From assembly GCF_009727055.1 (NCBI RefSeq), contig NC_052355.1, forward strand, positions 1,320,370 through 1,384,369: a stretch of DNA of 64,000 nt. The letters are read 5' to 3'. Under the pieces are notes generated by a model. The model was not told the origin of the DNA, searched no databases, and saw only the letters and a program-made list of their open reading frames with translations. The DNA is from Benincasa hispida (Eukaryota; Streptophyta; Magnoliopsida; Cucurbitales; Cucurbitaceae). The position numbers and the translations under genes were made by a program. This document shows positions 22,623-34,329 of the stretch, piece by piece; position 1 is the first letter of the stretch, and each line of letters opens with the position of its first letter.

Positions 22623-22923
22623 GAACTAATACAAAATGCTTATGAAAATTCAATACTTTATGAAGAGAAAACCAAACTTTTTCATCACAAAGGATTAATA
22701 AGAAAGGACTTCAAAATTGGACAGAAAGTTTTGCTTTACAATTCTAGATTACAATTGACGCCTGTAAAACTCAAGTCCAAGTGGCTAGGTCCTTTTGAAA
22801 TTAGTAATGTTTTCTCCTTTTGAAATTACTAATGTTTTCTCTTACGGTGCAACCAAAATAAAAAGTCTTGAAACCGGAAATATCTTCAAGGTGAACAGGC
22901 ACAGACTCAAAATCTACAATTAA
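22623..22923 (+). pseudogene. C-terminus of Athila/Tat-type gypsy integrase
   Basis: The frame reads NAYENS..YEEKTKLFH, then RKDFKIGQKVLLYNSRL, KLKSKWLGPF and, after a break, a short tail ending KVNRHRLKIYN and a stop at 22921-22923. This is the C-terminal end of the Ty3/gypsy integrase, of the type I associate with Athila/Tat elements. The 5' side is cut by the LTR at 22622. A 25-bp tandem duplication (22791-22815 and 22816-22840) shifts the frame and adds an early stop at 22821. The 99-codon ORF from 22524 starts inside the LTR and is a chance fusion. The fragment is dead. Confidence 0.7.
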
Positions 22924-24504
22924 TGGCATGTAAACCAAGTCCTGTTGGACTTGTGTTTAACTGATCCCTTAACTTCCCTCTTCACCAGCGTCGAGCAAAT
23001 GACGCTAAAAAATTGCAACAGGAAAAAATGTCTTGTTTTCTTTTTCATTTTTCTTCGTTCTTTCTTATTTTTACATATTTTTTACTAATAGAAAAAATAA
23101 TTGATTCTTCTCTTTTTCATTGTAGGTGATTATCTCAATATTAAAAAAAAATGAGCTCTCAAATAAAAGAAAATAAAAGCAAAGAAATTTTCTCTCAAAC
23201 AAATAAATGATCGGAAGTTTCTCTCTACATCCCCTTTATTTTTGTTTATTGAATTATTTGCTTATTCTAAACATTGAGGATAATGTTCCATCTTTAAGTT
23301 GGGGGATGATAACCATTGCATGTTTTTTGTATTCTTTTGGGTATTCTGGATTAGCTTTAAAAATGAGTCTCATTGAAAAATTTTTGCTTTATAATGATCT
23401 ATATAGAATCACATATGCATGTCTGAAATGTCTGGAACCCTTGAGCATCTAAGCTCGAGTTAATAGATTGTTGATTTCTTAGACTAATTACATAGATTTT
23501 GCAACTCTGATCTGACATATCTGAATAAATTTGAGGCTCTGATTCATCTTCATAGCGTAATTTTGATTCTTTGAAAAACATATCTATTTAATTCTTTATG
23601 CTTCAAAAGACCATTTTTCTTTCAATGCAATAAAATAATGATTGAATAAATTCATGTTTTCACATTCAAGAATCTCATTCAATTTGTTATGCATCATTTG
23701 TTTTACTCAATCTCTTGATTCTTATCAGTGAAATTTTGATGACGCACTCTTTCTAGTAAGGATACAAACAAAATTTTAGATCTTTTAAGTTTTTTAAACA
23801 AAATTTTGAAACTCATCTTTCAAAAGAAACTTTCTTTTCCTTTTAACTTCATTAAAAAAGTCGAATACTTATTTTTTTAGATTTATTTACAATCTTAAAA
23901 CACTTAGAAACATCATATCTACTTAATTTTCTTTGGTACCCCGATAGGTTCTCGGTAGTGTGAGTGTGAAATCTATCCTTCTAAGTAATAGAAATTCCAA
24001 TTACATTTTGTGTGCGTGAGTTTAAAAAAGTGCCCTTGTATAGAATTTCCTCTCTCCAATGCAAGTTAGGTACATCGTAGATCGATAATGGGCCAGTGTC
24101 GATGAAGAGGAATTGAGAGTTGGATGTCTTCTTTCTATTAGTTTTGGCCTTTAAGTAAACTAAAACTAGGTAATCTTTTCTTTTATGATTGTACAAGAAA
24201 AGGACTATTTCTTTTCAAAAGTAAGCTTCAACCTTTTGTTAGTAAAACTTTATTCTAAATGCTTGCTTATATCCTTTCTTCCTTGATTGTTGAAAAAAAA
24301 AGAGATGAGAATCAATTCATTGTGCAAGACACTTGAATGTATAGATCATTTGAATATGAAGATGAAAATGTGCCAATATGAATAAGTCAATTTTGAATAA
24401 ATGAATGAAACTTTCAATAAAAAAAATTCATTTTTTGCTTAAATGTATGCATACTTTTAGTTTTTTACTTATTTGAGATGACCAAGAGCTGGTTGGGAGT
24501 ATTT
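22924..24504 (+). mobile_element. Non-coding 3' region of the Athila/Tat-type element
   Basis: Just after the pol stop comes 'gtcgagcaaatgacg', then 'aacattgaggataatgttcc' and 'ttaagttgggggatgataa' at 23295-23312, the spacer order that follows pol in Tat/Athila elements. The remainder is AT-rich with no recognisable env-like frame. A degraded polypurine stretch (ggttgggagt) precedes 24505. The LTR could alternatively begin at 23307. Confidence 0.45.
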
Positions 24505-25780
24505 TGATAGGTCTTGTAAGAGATTATCTTTTCTATGTTTAAACCCTAAATTCTATCATATTTTTTTGCTTAAAATGTCTGTTTTTATAGGTAAATTCCA
24601 ATTCTGACTAAAACGAAGTTATTTCAAAAGATTTGGAGCTAATTCGAGCCAAACGACACCAAAGAACCACTTAACCAGAAGATCCAGGACAAATTACCAC
24701 TTTGCTCCGCAAGAGGAACAATTCAACACACTTCAACAATGTTTGTAGCGTTGCAACGCTCCTCACATCATTGAGCTTGACGCTAGCTCTACGCTTGAAG
24801 ACAATCATCCGTGTGCATGCCTTGCGTAACCGAGCGTCAGCACAATGTCAAGACGCTAGCCCAATGCTTCTTGGCTTTTTTTAGATTTAACGTTGCAACG
24901 CTAGCCTTGGTGTCGTGACACTACACCTGCAGATTTAAGTTCAGTTGTTTCATTTTCAACAAAAAAAAAATGACAGGGGAAAATTCACTTTTTAGTAGAT
25001 AGAGAGCTTAGAATAGAATTAGAGAGAAAATTACCCAACTTTGTGTTTTGTATGAGAGATTCTTGTAACTTTTACAATTCCGTTGTGAATTGATTGATGG
25101 AATTCATCATACTTTCAAGAACTTCTTCAAGATGTCTTATCTCTATGGCTACGTAATTCTTTTTCATGGGAATTCTCAATTCTAGGTTTGATTCTTGAGT
25201 TCTTTTTTATATTTTCTTGAATTGTCTTCATCCTTGAATGTTCTTGGGCTGATTTTGAATGGAAATTAATGGATGATAATTGACGCTTTGATTGCATTGA
25301 ATTCTTGTATGTAATTCTTGGTTGGCACTATTGCATGATGGTGAGATAGGTTATAAAATTATGTTTTCTTGTGTTAATTAGGACTTTTTCCGAATTTAAC
25401 TCTTGAAATTCTTAATTAGAACATTCATTCAATCATTCTTGAATCTTACTCTAATGTGTTTCTTGAATGTCACAATCATAATAACCCATGTATTTAAAGG
25501 AATCTAGGAAAAGGACATGATAAATGCTATATGGAAGTGTTTTTTACTTAGATTAGGGCTAATTGACGTGATTCATGTTAATTAGCTATATGGGTCTTTA
25601 AGGGTTTCTCCTTATTGGATTGTGGGATGTTGAGTTTTCAAGCAAATATTCAAGAACAATGATAGGATTAAACCTAGTATAAGAATTCCCAAGAATCTTT
25701 TTCTATCAACTTTCTTCTAACAAAAATAGTGAGTTTGTGTTACAATTTGCCTTTATTTTCATTTTAGTTAGTGATGCGCG
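24505..25780 (+). mobile_element. Probable 3' LTR of the Athila/Tat-type element
   Basis: Begins TGATAGGTCTTG after a purine-rich stretch and continues ~1.27 kb with no coding potential to where minus-strand Tat-type sequence starts. No partner LTR is in the window, so both ends are estimates. Confidence 0.35.
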
Positions 25781-27898
25781 AAAATTGGAAGTCAATTTTA
25801 CTCAACAACCAACTTCCCTTGGACGCATTATGCGATGCATGTTCCTAAGATATGCATTGATTGTCATGCATCGATGGTCATGCGTTGGAATGAAAATTGC
25901 GTTAACAAATGTATGCGATGACCATGCATCCTGCCACAAGTTTTCTTGCGTTCATGCCAACTATAACATGAACACAAGTTTCTCGGGTAATCCGAGGTCG
26001 AACACAGGGACTTGTAACTATATGTTTGCGGTGATTGTGCATGCAGCGGTATAAATAAAAGAATGGAGGGGATATTGCTATTTAATCCTACTCCTACTCC
26101 TATCTAACAGACAACTCAATGAGAATATGCATGAAAGGTAGAGATGCAACAAACCTTGACATGAAATAAATGTGTGGGAAAATAGATAAAATGTGGAAAT
26201 GTTTTCATTGCAAAACTTAAGAGTGATCGCAAGGACAACCCTAGTCCACGGAATCCATGCAATCATGTTACAACCATACACGGTAAGTCATTTTCCAATG
26301 GAAATGCGGTGCTCCTAATTCTAGGATGCATGTGTTGAACTCAAAGTATCCATAGAGCTTATTCCTAAGTCTCTATTCTTGTCCTATGCGATGATGCAGA
26401 ATGCATGAAAGCAAGGTGACCGCATTCAATCATATCCTATCTCTAGGATGCATGCGATGCGTTAATAACAAACAATGCTCATTCCTAAATATCTCTTGTT
26501 TTATGTGTTCTAATCTAGCTCTCCCAAGCCTAGATTCTGACCTGACCTTCCCAAGCCTAGATCCTATCCTTAGACTACCATCCCGAGTATCTCTAATGGA
26601 CGAATGAAGCATACATAATACAAGACAATCGCATAAACTTCGCTGACCTATGGTTGCTACTATCCCTAGTGAACTACGCATACCTTGCTTAATGCATCCA
26701 ACCACTTACCCTCTCGGGCAGTTGATTGTTGCTGACTTCACTCATAGACAAGCAATGCATTAGCCCATAGATAGGCGTTGCAGCAGCTTCACACTAAGCA
26801 AATAAGATTACTCACATACTCGCAAAATGCACACCTCTCGTTGGGTTGCTACATGCTTCATATCCCTAATCCACATGACTAAGTATTCAATACCTAAGCA
26901 ATCTCACTAAGTGCTGCAATGAAAGTAAAGACGCTAAGCAAGAATATGGAGATGGAGCCAAAGGAATAGAGAAATGCATTGAAAAACACATTGTATTAAT
27001 TTCTTAATTCAAAATGTCATACAATACAATGTAGGAAAAGAAAGGAAAAAGAAATGACCAGCTGGAAACAAAGATTTGCTTCCAGCGGATGTGCGTCTAG
27101 GCTGCTGGTGGTGCCATGGATGGGTGGAGGAGCTGACTCTCCTGAGATCTAGCTTCGATCGTCACTCGGAATGGATGAAGGAGGTGATGAACTCTCAGCC
27201 ATCTTCTCACACAGTTGTCTGGATCGCGGAGAAAGTCCCCGGTTCACAAGGATCCTCCAGGATTCTCTGAATTTCTGCTCATCGACTTCTATTTATAGAG
27301 TTTGGATCGCCGAAAGCATTAATTGGATTGCTCTGAGTCTGACGTTCGGCACATTAGTCCTTTCTGAACCTCTACCACCAACGGCGTGGTAGGTGAAATG
27401 TCAGCATCAGCTTTGGATTTTCTCGAGGTTGATTCGTTGATGCGTTCATTCAACCAACTTTGCGTTGATACCATTAGAATGCATTGTCGTGTGGCTGCAG
27501 TCATTCAATGGCCACATTCGCTTAACACCGCAACTCTACATGATGACCGCAATCGCTTGACGAGCGCAATTCCCATGCGATGGACGCATTCGGCTAATTA
27601 CCACAACATCTATGCATTGATCGATGCGTTTGCCTTGCGATGGAGTGTTTCTCTGCATGCGGTCATCTATGTGATGGTCCGGTTTCCACGTTTGCGTTCA
27701 TTTCCTACATTGGCTATAAAAATAGAACAATGAATGCATAATTAATGCAAAGTAATGGGTTAGCTGAGATTAAACATGCTGATCGATGCAAACTCTTTTT
27801 CTCATGAATTCCTAGCACGATCGATGCAATTTCTGCCTAACAACCTTCATAATTCTAAGAAAAATGACTAAGATGACATGCATATCTGCATGTCATCA
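25781..27898 (-). mobile_element. Tat-type gypsy LTR, minus strand
   Basis: On the minus strand the LTR starts TGATGACATGCAG at 27898 directly after a polypurine tract. It is full of ATGCATTG/GCGATGG-like words, has a TATA box at 27289-27300 and contains the 'gttcgacctcgg' block (near 26000) usual in the late part of such LTRs. Its ORFs (25737-26054, 27076-27733 and others) overlap on both strands and show no domain. The lower end is approximate. Confidence 0.55.
27289..27300 (-). promoter_or_regulatory. TATA box of the Tat-type LTR
   Basis: The minus strand reads CTCTATAAATAG, about 600 bp inside the LTR. Confidence 0.5.
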
Positions 27899-27940
27899 CA
27901 CCCCCAAACTTAAAATCATGCTTGTCCTCAAGCATGCGTT
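27899..27940 (-). other. Polypurine tract and conserved 3' motif, Tat-type
   Basis: The minus strand reads CTTGAGGACAAGCATG, then TTTTAAGTTTGGGGGTG and the LTR start. This is the conserved motif before the 3' LTR of Tat-clade gypsy elements, where plus-strand DNA synthesis is primed. Confidence 0.65.
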
Positions 27941-29067
27941 ATACTCAAGAAATTCTAACTCACCTTCATGCTTTCTTTTGCGATGACCAGCTTCTCAGAA
28001 TATAATTTACACGGAAGATGTAAAATTGACCACTTGGAGTCATTCGGGGTTAATTTGAAGCAATTTGAAGTTAATTTGAGCATCTGAGCTTTAATGGAGA
28101 TAAATTACCAAAATTCTTCTAAAGCCAGCGTAATTACCCTCCATCGAGCATAACTCTACGCTAAAAGGCATAATGCATATGATCTGCTCAACATAACGAC
28201 GCCTTGTTTACGCTCATGCTTTACGCTGAAGACTCGAGGGCACCACTTCTTGGAGCATAATAATGCCAATCCCAGTGTAACTACGCTATGGATATTAACG
28301 GACAAGGAAATGTGCACTGGTGAAAGCGTAAAGTTCAATGTTGCAACACTGGAACATTATGCTACGATAAGAAAAGGACAACATAATTACGCTCTGTTTG
28401 AGCGTCGTTACGCTGTGCTCTGTCTATATATAATTTGCTTTGATTTTAGGTCAAATGAGGAGAGACTAGTCGCCTTAGGTCCGATTTTGGGCATTTTTGG
28501 CCAAAACCCATGAGATTTCTTCATGTTTTACTTTGTAACCTTTTCTCTGAAGAATGCACTTGGTATTTATAGGGCATCAAAGGTGAAAGGCGACTTCTCT
28601 CTCCTGGTTGTACAGATGGGACAACTTTAATTCATGACTGATGCATCGGATAATTGTCACCGATAAAGTTAGATGTACTTTGTGACCGTTATCGGCTGTC
28701 AACTTAATTTGGATCTGATTGCCGTCAGCTTTCTGTCCCATCGATCTTAATTTTCCTTTCGTCCGGATGCGCCCACCATGGTGCGGTGATTCTTCTTGGG
28801 TGCATGTTTGCGAGCACGATCAATGCAAAGTTTTGCAGTGAAGTTGCGCTCGACCAATGTATTCCTATGGTCGCATTCTTTGCATTGCGTTAATGCATTA
28901 TTCTGCACAAAAATATAAAGATCAACTTCTCTAATGCATTGGACGCATGTGACCGCAATATTATAGAATTTATGCTTAATGGACGCAGTTTAACATATTT
29001 CATCATCGCAATCCAATATTGTTTAAGGACTTAGCACTATGATAAAGTGCATTTCTGCCCGTTATCA
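27941..29067 (-). mobile_element. Second Tat-type LTR, minus strand
   Basis: Starts TGATAACGGGCAGAAATG at 29067 on the minus strand, with a TATA box at 28562-28573 (CCTATAAATACC). It ends near 27941 where the motif of the other Tat LTR begins, so the downstream part of this LTR was replaced or cut. A short stretch with ACGCT-like words (28100-28430) is a subrepeat, not a gene. Confidence 0.5.
28562..28573 (-). promoter_or_regulatory. TATA box of the second Tat-type LTR
   Basis: CCTATAAATACC on the minus strand, about 500 bp after the LTR start at 29067. Confidence 0.5.
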
Positions 29068-29105
29068 CACCCCCAAATTTAAACAATGCTTGTCCTCAAG
29101 CATAA
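29068..29105 (-). other. Polypurine tract and conserved motif, second Tat-type copy
   Basis: The minus strand reads GCTTGAGGACAAGCATT followed by TTTAAATTTGGGGGTG and the LTR start. It is the same arrangement as at 27899-27940. Confidence 0.65.
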
Positions 29106-29671
29106 GCTAAAGATTCCTTTAGCAAGTTAGCCGCAAAGTTCTTTCCCTAAATTTCTAAAGGATACTTCGTTCAAATGCTATATGCCAGAATTTCCTTAAG
29201 TCTTATTCAAATCTCTTCCTAAAATACTTCTAAAACTTAGGGATTGCAAGCTTAACTTTCAAAAGGACTTTACTTAATTTTGGAACATTGAATGATTTAT
29301 TTCAAAAAGAAAATTTTCCACCGGGGTGTCAAATGATTTATCCTTACACAAAAATTTTCTTCATTGCTATTTTTTTTCTGACCTTGCGCCGATCCAAGTG
29401 TCTTGCCTTCGTTTTTGCTTGCTCCCATGGGTGTCATGCAGACATCCAACTACGAGCAATGCACTCTTTCTCAGGCTAAACTCATACCAACTTGGCGGTG
29501 GAGTTGCGGTCATTTATTTATGCATTGATCCTAATGACTTACTTTCGTTTTGGCTTGCCTCCACGTGTGTCATGCGGACATCCAACTATGGGTAAGTGCC
29601 TTTCACAACTTAACTCTTATCAACATGGGTTTCTCATTATGTTGACAGTTGAGTTGTTATTCAAAAAAATT
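29106..29671 (-). mobile_element. Remnant of Tat-type internal DNA with a ~140-bp direct repeat
   Basis: The block 'tgtcatgcagacatccaacta' near 29431 returns as 'tgtcatgcggacatccaacta' near 29568, each after 'ttgctcc/ttgcctcc'. ORFs here are short and overlap on both strands. I see no protein motif. Confidence 0.35.
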
Positions 29672-29715
<44 letters not shown>

Positions 29716-29717
29716 GT
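29672..29717. repeat. Compound (AT)n(GT)n microsatellite
   Basis: A TA run followed by a GT run and 'gtgg'. It produces a false Ile-Tyr/Val-Cys ORF. Confidence 0.9.
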
Positions 29718-29737
29718 AGCAACGTCGGAAACAAATA

Positions 29738-29790
29738 CCCCACCCCCAAAGTTAAAATACGACAATGTTCTCATTGCCAAAAGATTAAAA
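29738..29790 (-). other. Third, degraded Tat-type polypurine motif
   Basis: The minus strand has 'gcaatgagaacattgtcg' and then TTTTAACTTTGGGGGTGGGG. It is recognisable as the same motif as at 27899 and 29068 but diverged, and no clear LTR tip follows. Confidence 0.45.
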
Positions 29791-30659
29791 TAAGTCATGC
29801 GATGGTCATAGAATGCATTGTAAAGAAAATTTGAAAGAAAGCTAGCAAACCCCTAACTTCGAAAAATATTTCAGGAGATGACTATCCTAAGATTTACGTT
29901 GCTCTAGTATATACGAAAGAGATAGAAGCATATTTTTCATCATTGAAATCATACTTGGCAAAGAATACATGCGGTAAACTACTAATGCCTCTACGACGAG
30001 TTAGGGTTTGTCATAGGTTTTTGTGGTTGATGAAATTATAAATAAAGTGTAATTGTTGAAGCTTATGAAAATGGAATTATGAATACATTGTAATTATAAA
30101 TAAACGAACTCCCTTTCTAATTTTTCTCCCTGAATTATATTTGAATTTATATTTTCTTATCAAATTAGATTTTATCTAACTTCTTATCAATTTTTTTTAA
30201 TCAAAATAAACAAAAACTTACTATTTTTTCTCTCCAGTTTATATATGAATTTATTTTTTATCATCAAATTTGATTTTATCCAACTAACTTTTGATTTGTT
30301 TATATGTTTGTTACAAATTCAATTGCATCTAAATATTTTTTTTTATTATTTTATACATATTGTTATCAAATCAATTTAATTTTTTTCTTTATATTTTTTA
30401 TGTTTTCAATTTTTCATATACAAACATGTAAAAATTGTTTATTGAACCTAAAAAGAAACATATAAATGAGAATTAAATTTTAAATGTTTGAAACATGTGG
30501 GTGTATATATATATTATTCAGTTTTTTATTATTATTATCAATATTAATATTAATAATAATATTAGTATTAGTATTCTTATTCTTATTATCATTATTATTA
30601 TTATTTATTAAGAGAAGAAAACAAAAAACCCTAAATCTCATATTCTTCATCTTCTTCAC
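29791..30659. other. AT-rich spacer, nothing recognised
   Basis: Long A/T runs and an (ATT)-like stretch at 30525-30610. The end (30625-30690) looks like a plant 5' leader ('aaaccctaaatctc', 'cttcatcttcttc') in plus orientation, but no coherent plus-strand frame follows. Confidence 0.5.
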
Positions 30660-31013
30660 TTAGCCGCCCCCAAAATCTAATTTTCTCCTTTGCAATCTCA
30701 TGTCTTTGATCGTTGGTTCAACAACTTTTTCTTGAATTCCATCATCTTGGTTAACTTTTCGCTTGCACACATATTTTCTACTTTTGTTTCTACTTTGAAC
30801 ATCATTTTCAATAATGACGTTCTGGGATTGATAGTATTTAAAATTGGCATTCAAGATCCCATGAGCAAAATGGTCACATGGAATGAAGATGATGAGACTC
30901 CCTACAAATGGTTCAGTGTCAAATACAATCGTACTTCCAATGGTCACATCGTCATGAAGTTGCAATTCCTTCACATATTCATTTGTCAACGACAACTTTC
31001 CTGGTAAAGTCAA
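30660..31013 (-). CDS. Orphan ORF, 117 codons, unknown function
   Basis: Begins MTLPGKLSLTNEYVKEL and ends RRKLDFGGG. The composition is protein-like: acidic and hydrophobic at first (HDDVTIG, FVGSLIIFI), strongly basic later (RNKSRKYVCKRKVN), then IKDMRLQRRKLD. I recognise no domain. An upstream Met (31065, MDVHNNGLPP) is in frame but separated by a stop at a GTGAGA sequence. A 105-codon ORF on the opposite strand shows that chance could produce this. It is not made of a tandem repeat, unlike most ORFs here. It could be a gene remnant. Confidence 0.25.
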   Translation of the reverse strand: MTLPGKLSLTNEYVKELQLHDDVTIGSTIVFDTEPFVGSLIIFIPCDHFAHGILNANFKYYQSQNVIIENDVQSRNKSRKYVCKRKVNQDDGIQEKVVEPTIKDMRLQRRKLDFGGG

Positions 31014-31379
31014 CTTTGCTCTTTCTCACCTTGGAGGAAGTCCATTATTGTGTACATCCATAAGTTTCTAATGACCCTTATCGACTGCTCGTCATCTTCC
31101 CTTGCATAAAGTACCATATTGGGTGATTTTTAATCTTGATTCTAAAATGTTTGGATACTATGTATTTGTGGTATTCGTGTTGTTTTTGAAGCAGTGTATA
31201 TCTGCATTTTCATTTGTACTTAATTTTGTTGTTTTAGGGTAGTTTTGTCATTTACTAATTTATATTTTTTATTGTATAAATTCATTTTGCTATTTTTATA
31301 ATTTTGAAACTTTTTTGCCATTTTTCCACATGAAACTTTAAAATTTGTTGCTTTTTTGGTCAACTTTTTTTCTAAGGAT
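31014..31379. other. AT-rich spacer, nothing recognised
   Basis: No domain, repeat tip or regulatory motif seen beyond T-rich runs. Confidence 0.5.
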
Positions 31380-31690
31380 GCAAGGGGAAAGGAACGTGTG
31401 GAAACAATATTTTATGACAATATTGCTTTGTAAGAAGGAACAAAACGTCATTGTTTTAGAATTCATTACAAATCAAACAAGAAGTTAACAAGGAACAAAA
31501 CGTCATTGTTTTAGAATTCATTACAAATCAAACAAGAAGTTAAAAATAGTGTGAATGGAGGACTTCTTCCATTATTAGAAAAAAAAATGCAAGTGGGACT
31601 CACATGAAAAATGTATCCATTCACATTTTGGATGCATACATATGTGATCAGAATTCCCACTTAAATTTTTCTCAAAAAACAAAACAAAAC
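31380..31690 (+). repeat. Diverged unit R1 of a four-copy local repeat
   Basis: Shares 'ggaaacaatattttatgacaa', 'aaatgcaagtggga' and flanking words with 35110-35330, 40730-41020 and 44345-44770. All four are in the same orientation. Confidence 0.5.
31435..31544 (+). repeat. 55-bp tandem duplication
   Basis: Units 31435-31489 and 31490-31544 are identical but for the last base. They start 'aaggaacaaaacg' and end 'agaagttaa'. Confidence 0.9.
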
Positions 31691-33229
31691 AAAACATACT
31701 TCAACTAAACATAAACAAACCCGACTTACAAGTAAAAGCATCACCGATCGTATTAGAAATAGTCCATCGACTAATTTATGAGCTTCCCCATTACATTCAC
31801 GAGGAATGAAATTAAAGTTTTAAAAGGTGATTACCAACCGTCCACTCTCTAATTTCATCTAAAATAACTTCAAAATAAACAAGTTCCATAGAGTTTAGTT
31901 ATTCCCAATTTAATGATTTAAAGAAAGCAAATTTGATAACCATTTCGATTTTTGTTCTCTCTTCTTAAAGTGCTTGTTTTATCTCAAATTTTCAATTATA
32001 TGGTTTTCATCTAGGTTAAAATAACACTTAAATTCTTATTCAATTTCTAAATAATTTATTTTTTTGGGGAATTGTTTTAAATAGTAAAACTGCTTAAAAT
32101 ATTTTCAATATAACAAAAATGTCACTATCTATCAACGATTGATCATAATAGACCACGATAGACCTTGGTCTATTATTGATAGTGACATTTTGCGTAAATA
32201 AATTAGCTCATTTTTCTTTATTTGAAAACAATTCTTAATTTTAAAAAAAATTATTCAGAGATTTCTTTGTTTTATTATTTATTTTGTACTAATATTTTAA
32301 AAAATTAAGTCAAATTTTTTTAAAAAAATTAATTTATTTAGAATTTAAAAAGAATTCAAATGGTATTTTAACATCGATGAAAACTATATAATTGAAAATA
32401 ATATTATTTCGAATTTTAATGGGAGGTTTTTAAGGAGGTGGTCCCTTGGTTTGCAAACTATTTTTGGAATTGTGGAGCGATTGCTCGTGTTCAAACAAGC
32501 AAAAACATAGTGATGGGTGAATTCGGTACTAAACTATTGTTGAATTCTTATTCAAATTTCAAAAACAAAAGCAACTTTTTGAATGTTACTTTTTTTTAGT
32601 TCTTAAAATATGGTTTGATTTTTTAAATTATTGTGAAAAATAAATAACAATAGAAGAAATTTTGATGTGAAAGTAGTGTTCATAGACTTAATTTTCAAAA
32701 ACAAAATTGTTACTAAATGGACCTTAATTTTTAGTTCTAAATTTTTGTAGTTAAAATTTTAAACACTACTTCTGCTTATAGGTTTCTTTGTCTTGTCGTG
32801 TAGACTTTCTAGCAAGGTTTTAAAAATCCAAATCAAAATTTGAATACTAGACCTCGTTCGGTAACTAGCTACCATTTAGTTTTTTAAAATTAAATCTAAA
32901 ACACTTCATTTGCCTCTAGATTTCTTATATTGTTTTCTACTTTTTACTATGTTCTCAAAAACCATTCCAAATTTTGATAACTAAAAAAGTAGATTTTAAA
33001 AACTTGTTTTTGTTTTTAGAATTTGGGTAAAAATTCAACTTTTGAATTTAGGAAAGATGCAAATCATGGTAAAAAATAGAGAAAAAATAAGGTTAATTTT
33101 CAAAAATCAAAATCCAAAAACAAAATGATTGTTAAACAAGGCCTAAAAAATTTTGTCGAAGTGGTTGCTCAAGTGGCATATGTATAATATAATAATAATA
33201 ATAATATATTACTGAAACAATATGTTTCA
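31691..33229. other. AT-rich spacer with a small foldback
   Basis: At 32121-32186 a 66-bp segment has perfect 9-base arms GTCACTATC/GATAGTGAC, a motif type seen again near 39500 and 63800. Otherwise degenerate AT-rich sequence with no gene. Confidence 0.45.
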
Positions 33230-33760
33230 GTAAAATATAAAACATAATAAATTTATTTTTTATTGATTTATAATAAAAAAAAACATGTAAGGTTTAATTT
33301 AACAATAATATTAATTTTTTATACAAAAATTACAATTTCAATATAAATATTAAATTTAGTTAATTTTAAATAATAAAAGTAATAAAATAAATAAATGGGG
33401 ATTTTTCCCTACGACGACCTGAATCCTCTATTGGGAATTCCTCGANNNNNNNNNNNTTTTTAATTGTTAATTTAAATAAATATATCTAACAATAATATTA
33501 ATTTATTACATAAAATTCAAAATTTCAATAGAAATACTAATTTAGTTCATTTTAAATAATGAAATAATAAAATAAAAAGTAGGGATTTTTTCCCGCATGA
33601 ACCTGAATCCTTGAACGGGGATTCTTCAACCCCGGCCCCTACCCCGACTCTCCAAAACGGAGAATGGGGCGGGGAGAGGGATTAAAAATCCCTACGGAGA
33701 TGGGAATGGAGAGTGTATCCCCGTCCCACCCCAACCCTGTTGTCATCCCTAGTTAGCGAA
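33230..33760. repeat. Direct duplication around an N gap, with a GC-rich G-run element
   Basis: The stretch 33290-33445 is repeated, diverged, at 33485-33630 ('caataatattaattt', 'ttttaaataat', 'ggggattttt...cctgaatcc'). After the second copy comes a GC-rich run of CCCCG/GGGGCGGGG words (33630-33745), which I know as a common dispersed plant repeat of uncertain class. Confidence 0.5.
33446..33456. other. 11-N assembly gap
   Basis: Lies exactly between the two copies of the 33.3-33.6 kb duplication. Confidence 0.9.
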
Positions 33761-33902
33761 CAAAATTGTACTTTTCAAAAAAACTTATTAAACAATTTTT
33801 GAATATGCATCAGAAAAGCTTCGGTAGATCATAAACACTTCAATGGACTAATATACTTTATATAATATACACCCTTGTTAATTAATCATATATTTATTTT
33901 TT

Positions 33903-34310
33903 TTAGGTTTAAATATTATCTTATTTGTACTTTTAGCTTTAGTTCATTTTAGTTTCTGTATTTTCAAATTGTTGATTTGGGTCTCTATATTCTCAAATTT
34001 GATTCATAGTCCCTCTACTTTAAAAAATGTTCATTTTGGTCCTTGTATTTTTCAGTTTTTGTTCATTTTGGTCTTTAAAATTTCAAAAGTGATCATTTTT
34101 ATCCCTTAAAAAAGGAAATAAAAATGAAAATGAAGGAATTAAAGTGATCATTTTTTAAAGTATAAAGACGAAAATGAACCAATGATACAAGTATAAGGAC
34201 CAACATTAATATTTTAAAAATATAGGGACTAAAATAAATGAAAGTCAAAAGCATATGAACTAAAATGAATATTTTAAAAATCTAGGAACTAAAATAAATA
34301 GTATATATTA
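33903..34310. mobile_element. MITE-like foldback with 'ggtccctatatttt' arms
   Basis: The left half has 'tttagtttctgtattttcaaa' and 'ttcattttggtccttgtat'; the right half has the reverse complements 'aaatatagggactaaaataaa' and 'aagtataaggacc'. This is a long imperfect hairpin of the kind common in plant genomes. No coding sequence. Ends are approximate. Confidence 0.55.
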
Positions 34311-34329
34311 TAATGGCTCAACCTTATTT

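Noticed and set aside
29649..29834. ORF with VCVCVCV
   Set aside because: Translation of the (GT)n microsatellite.
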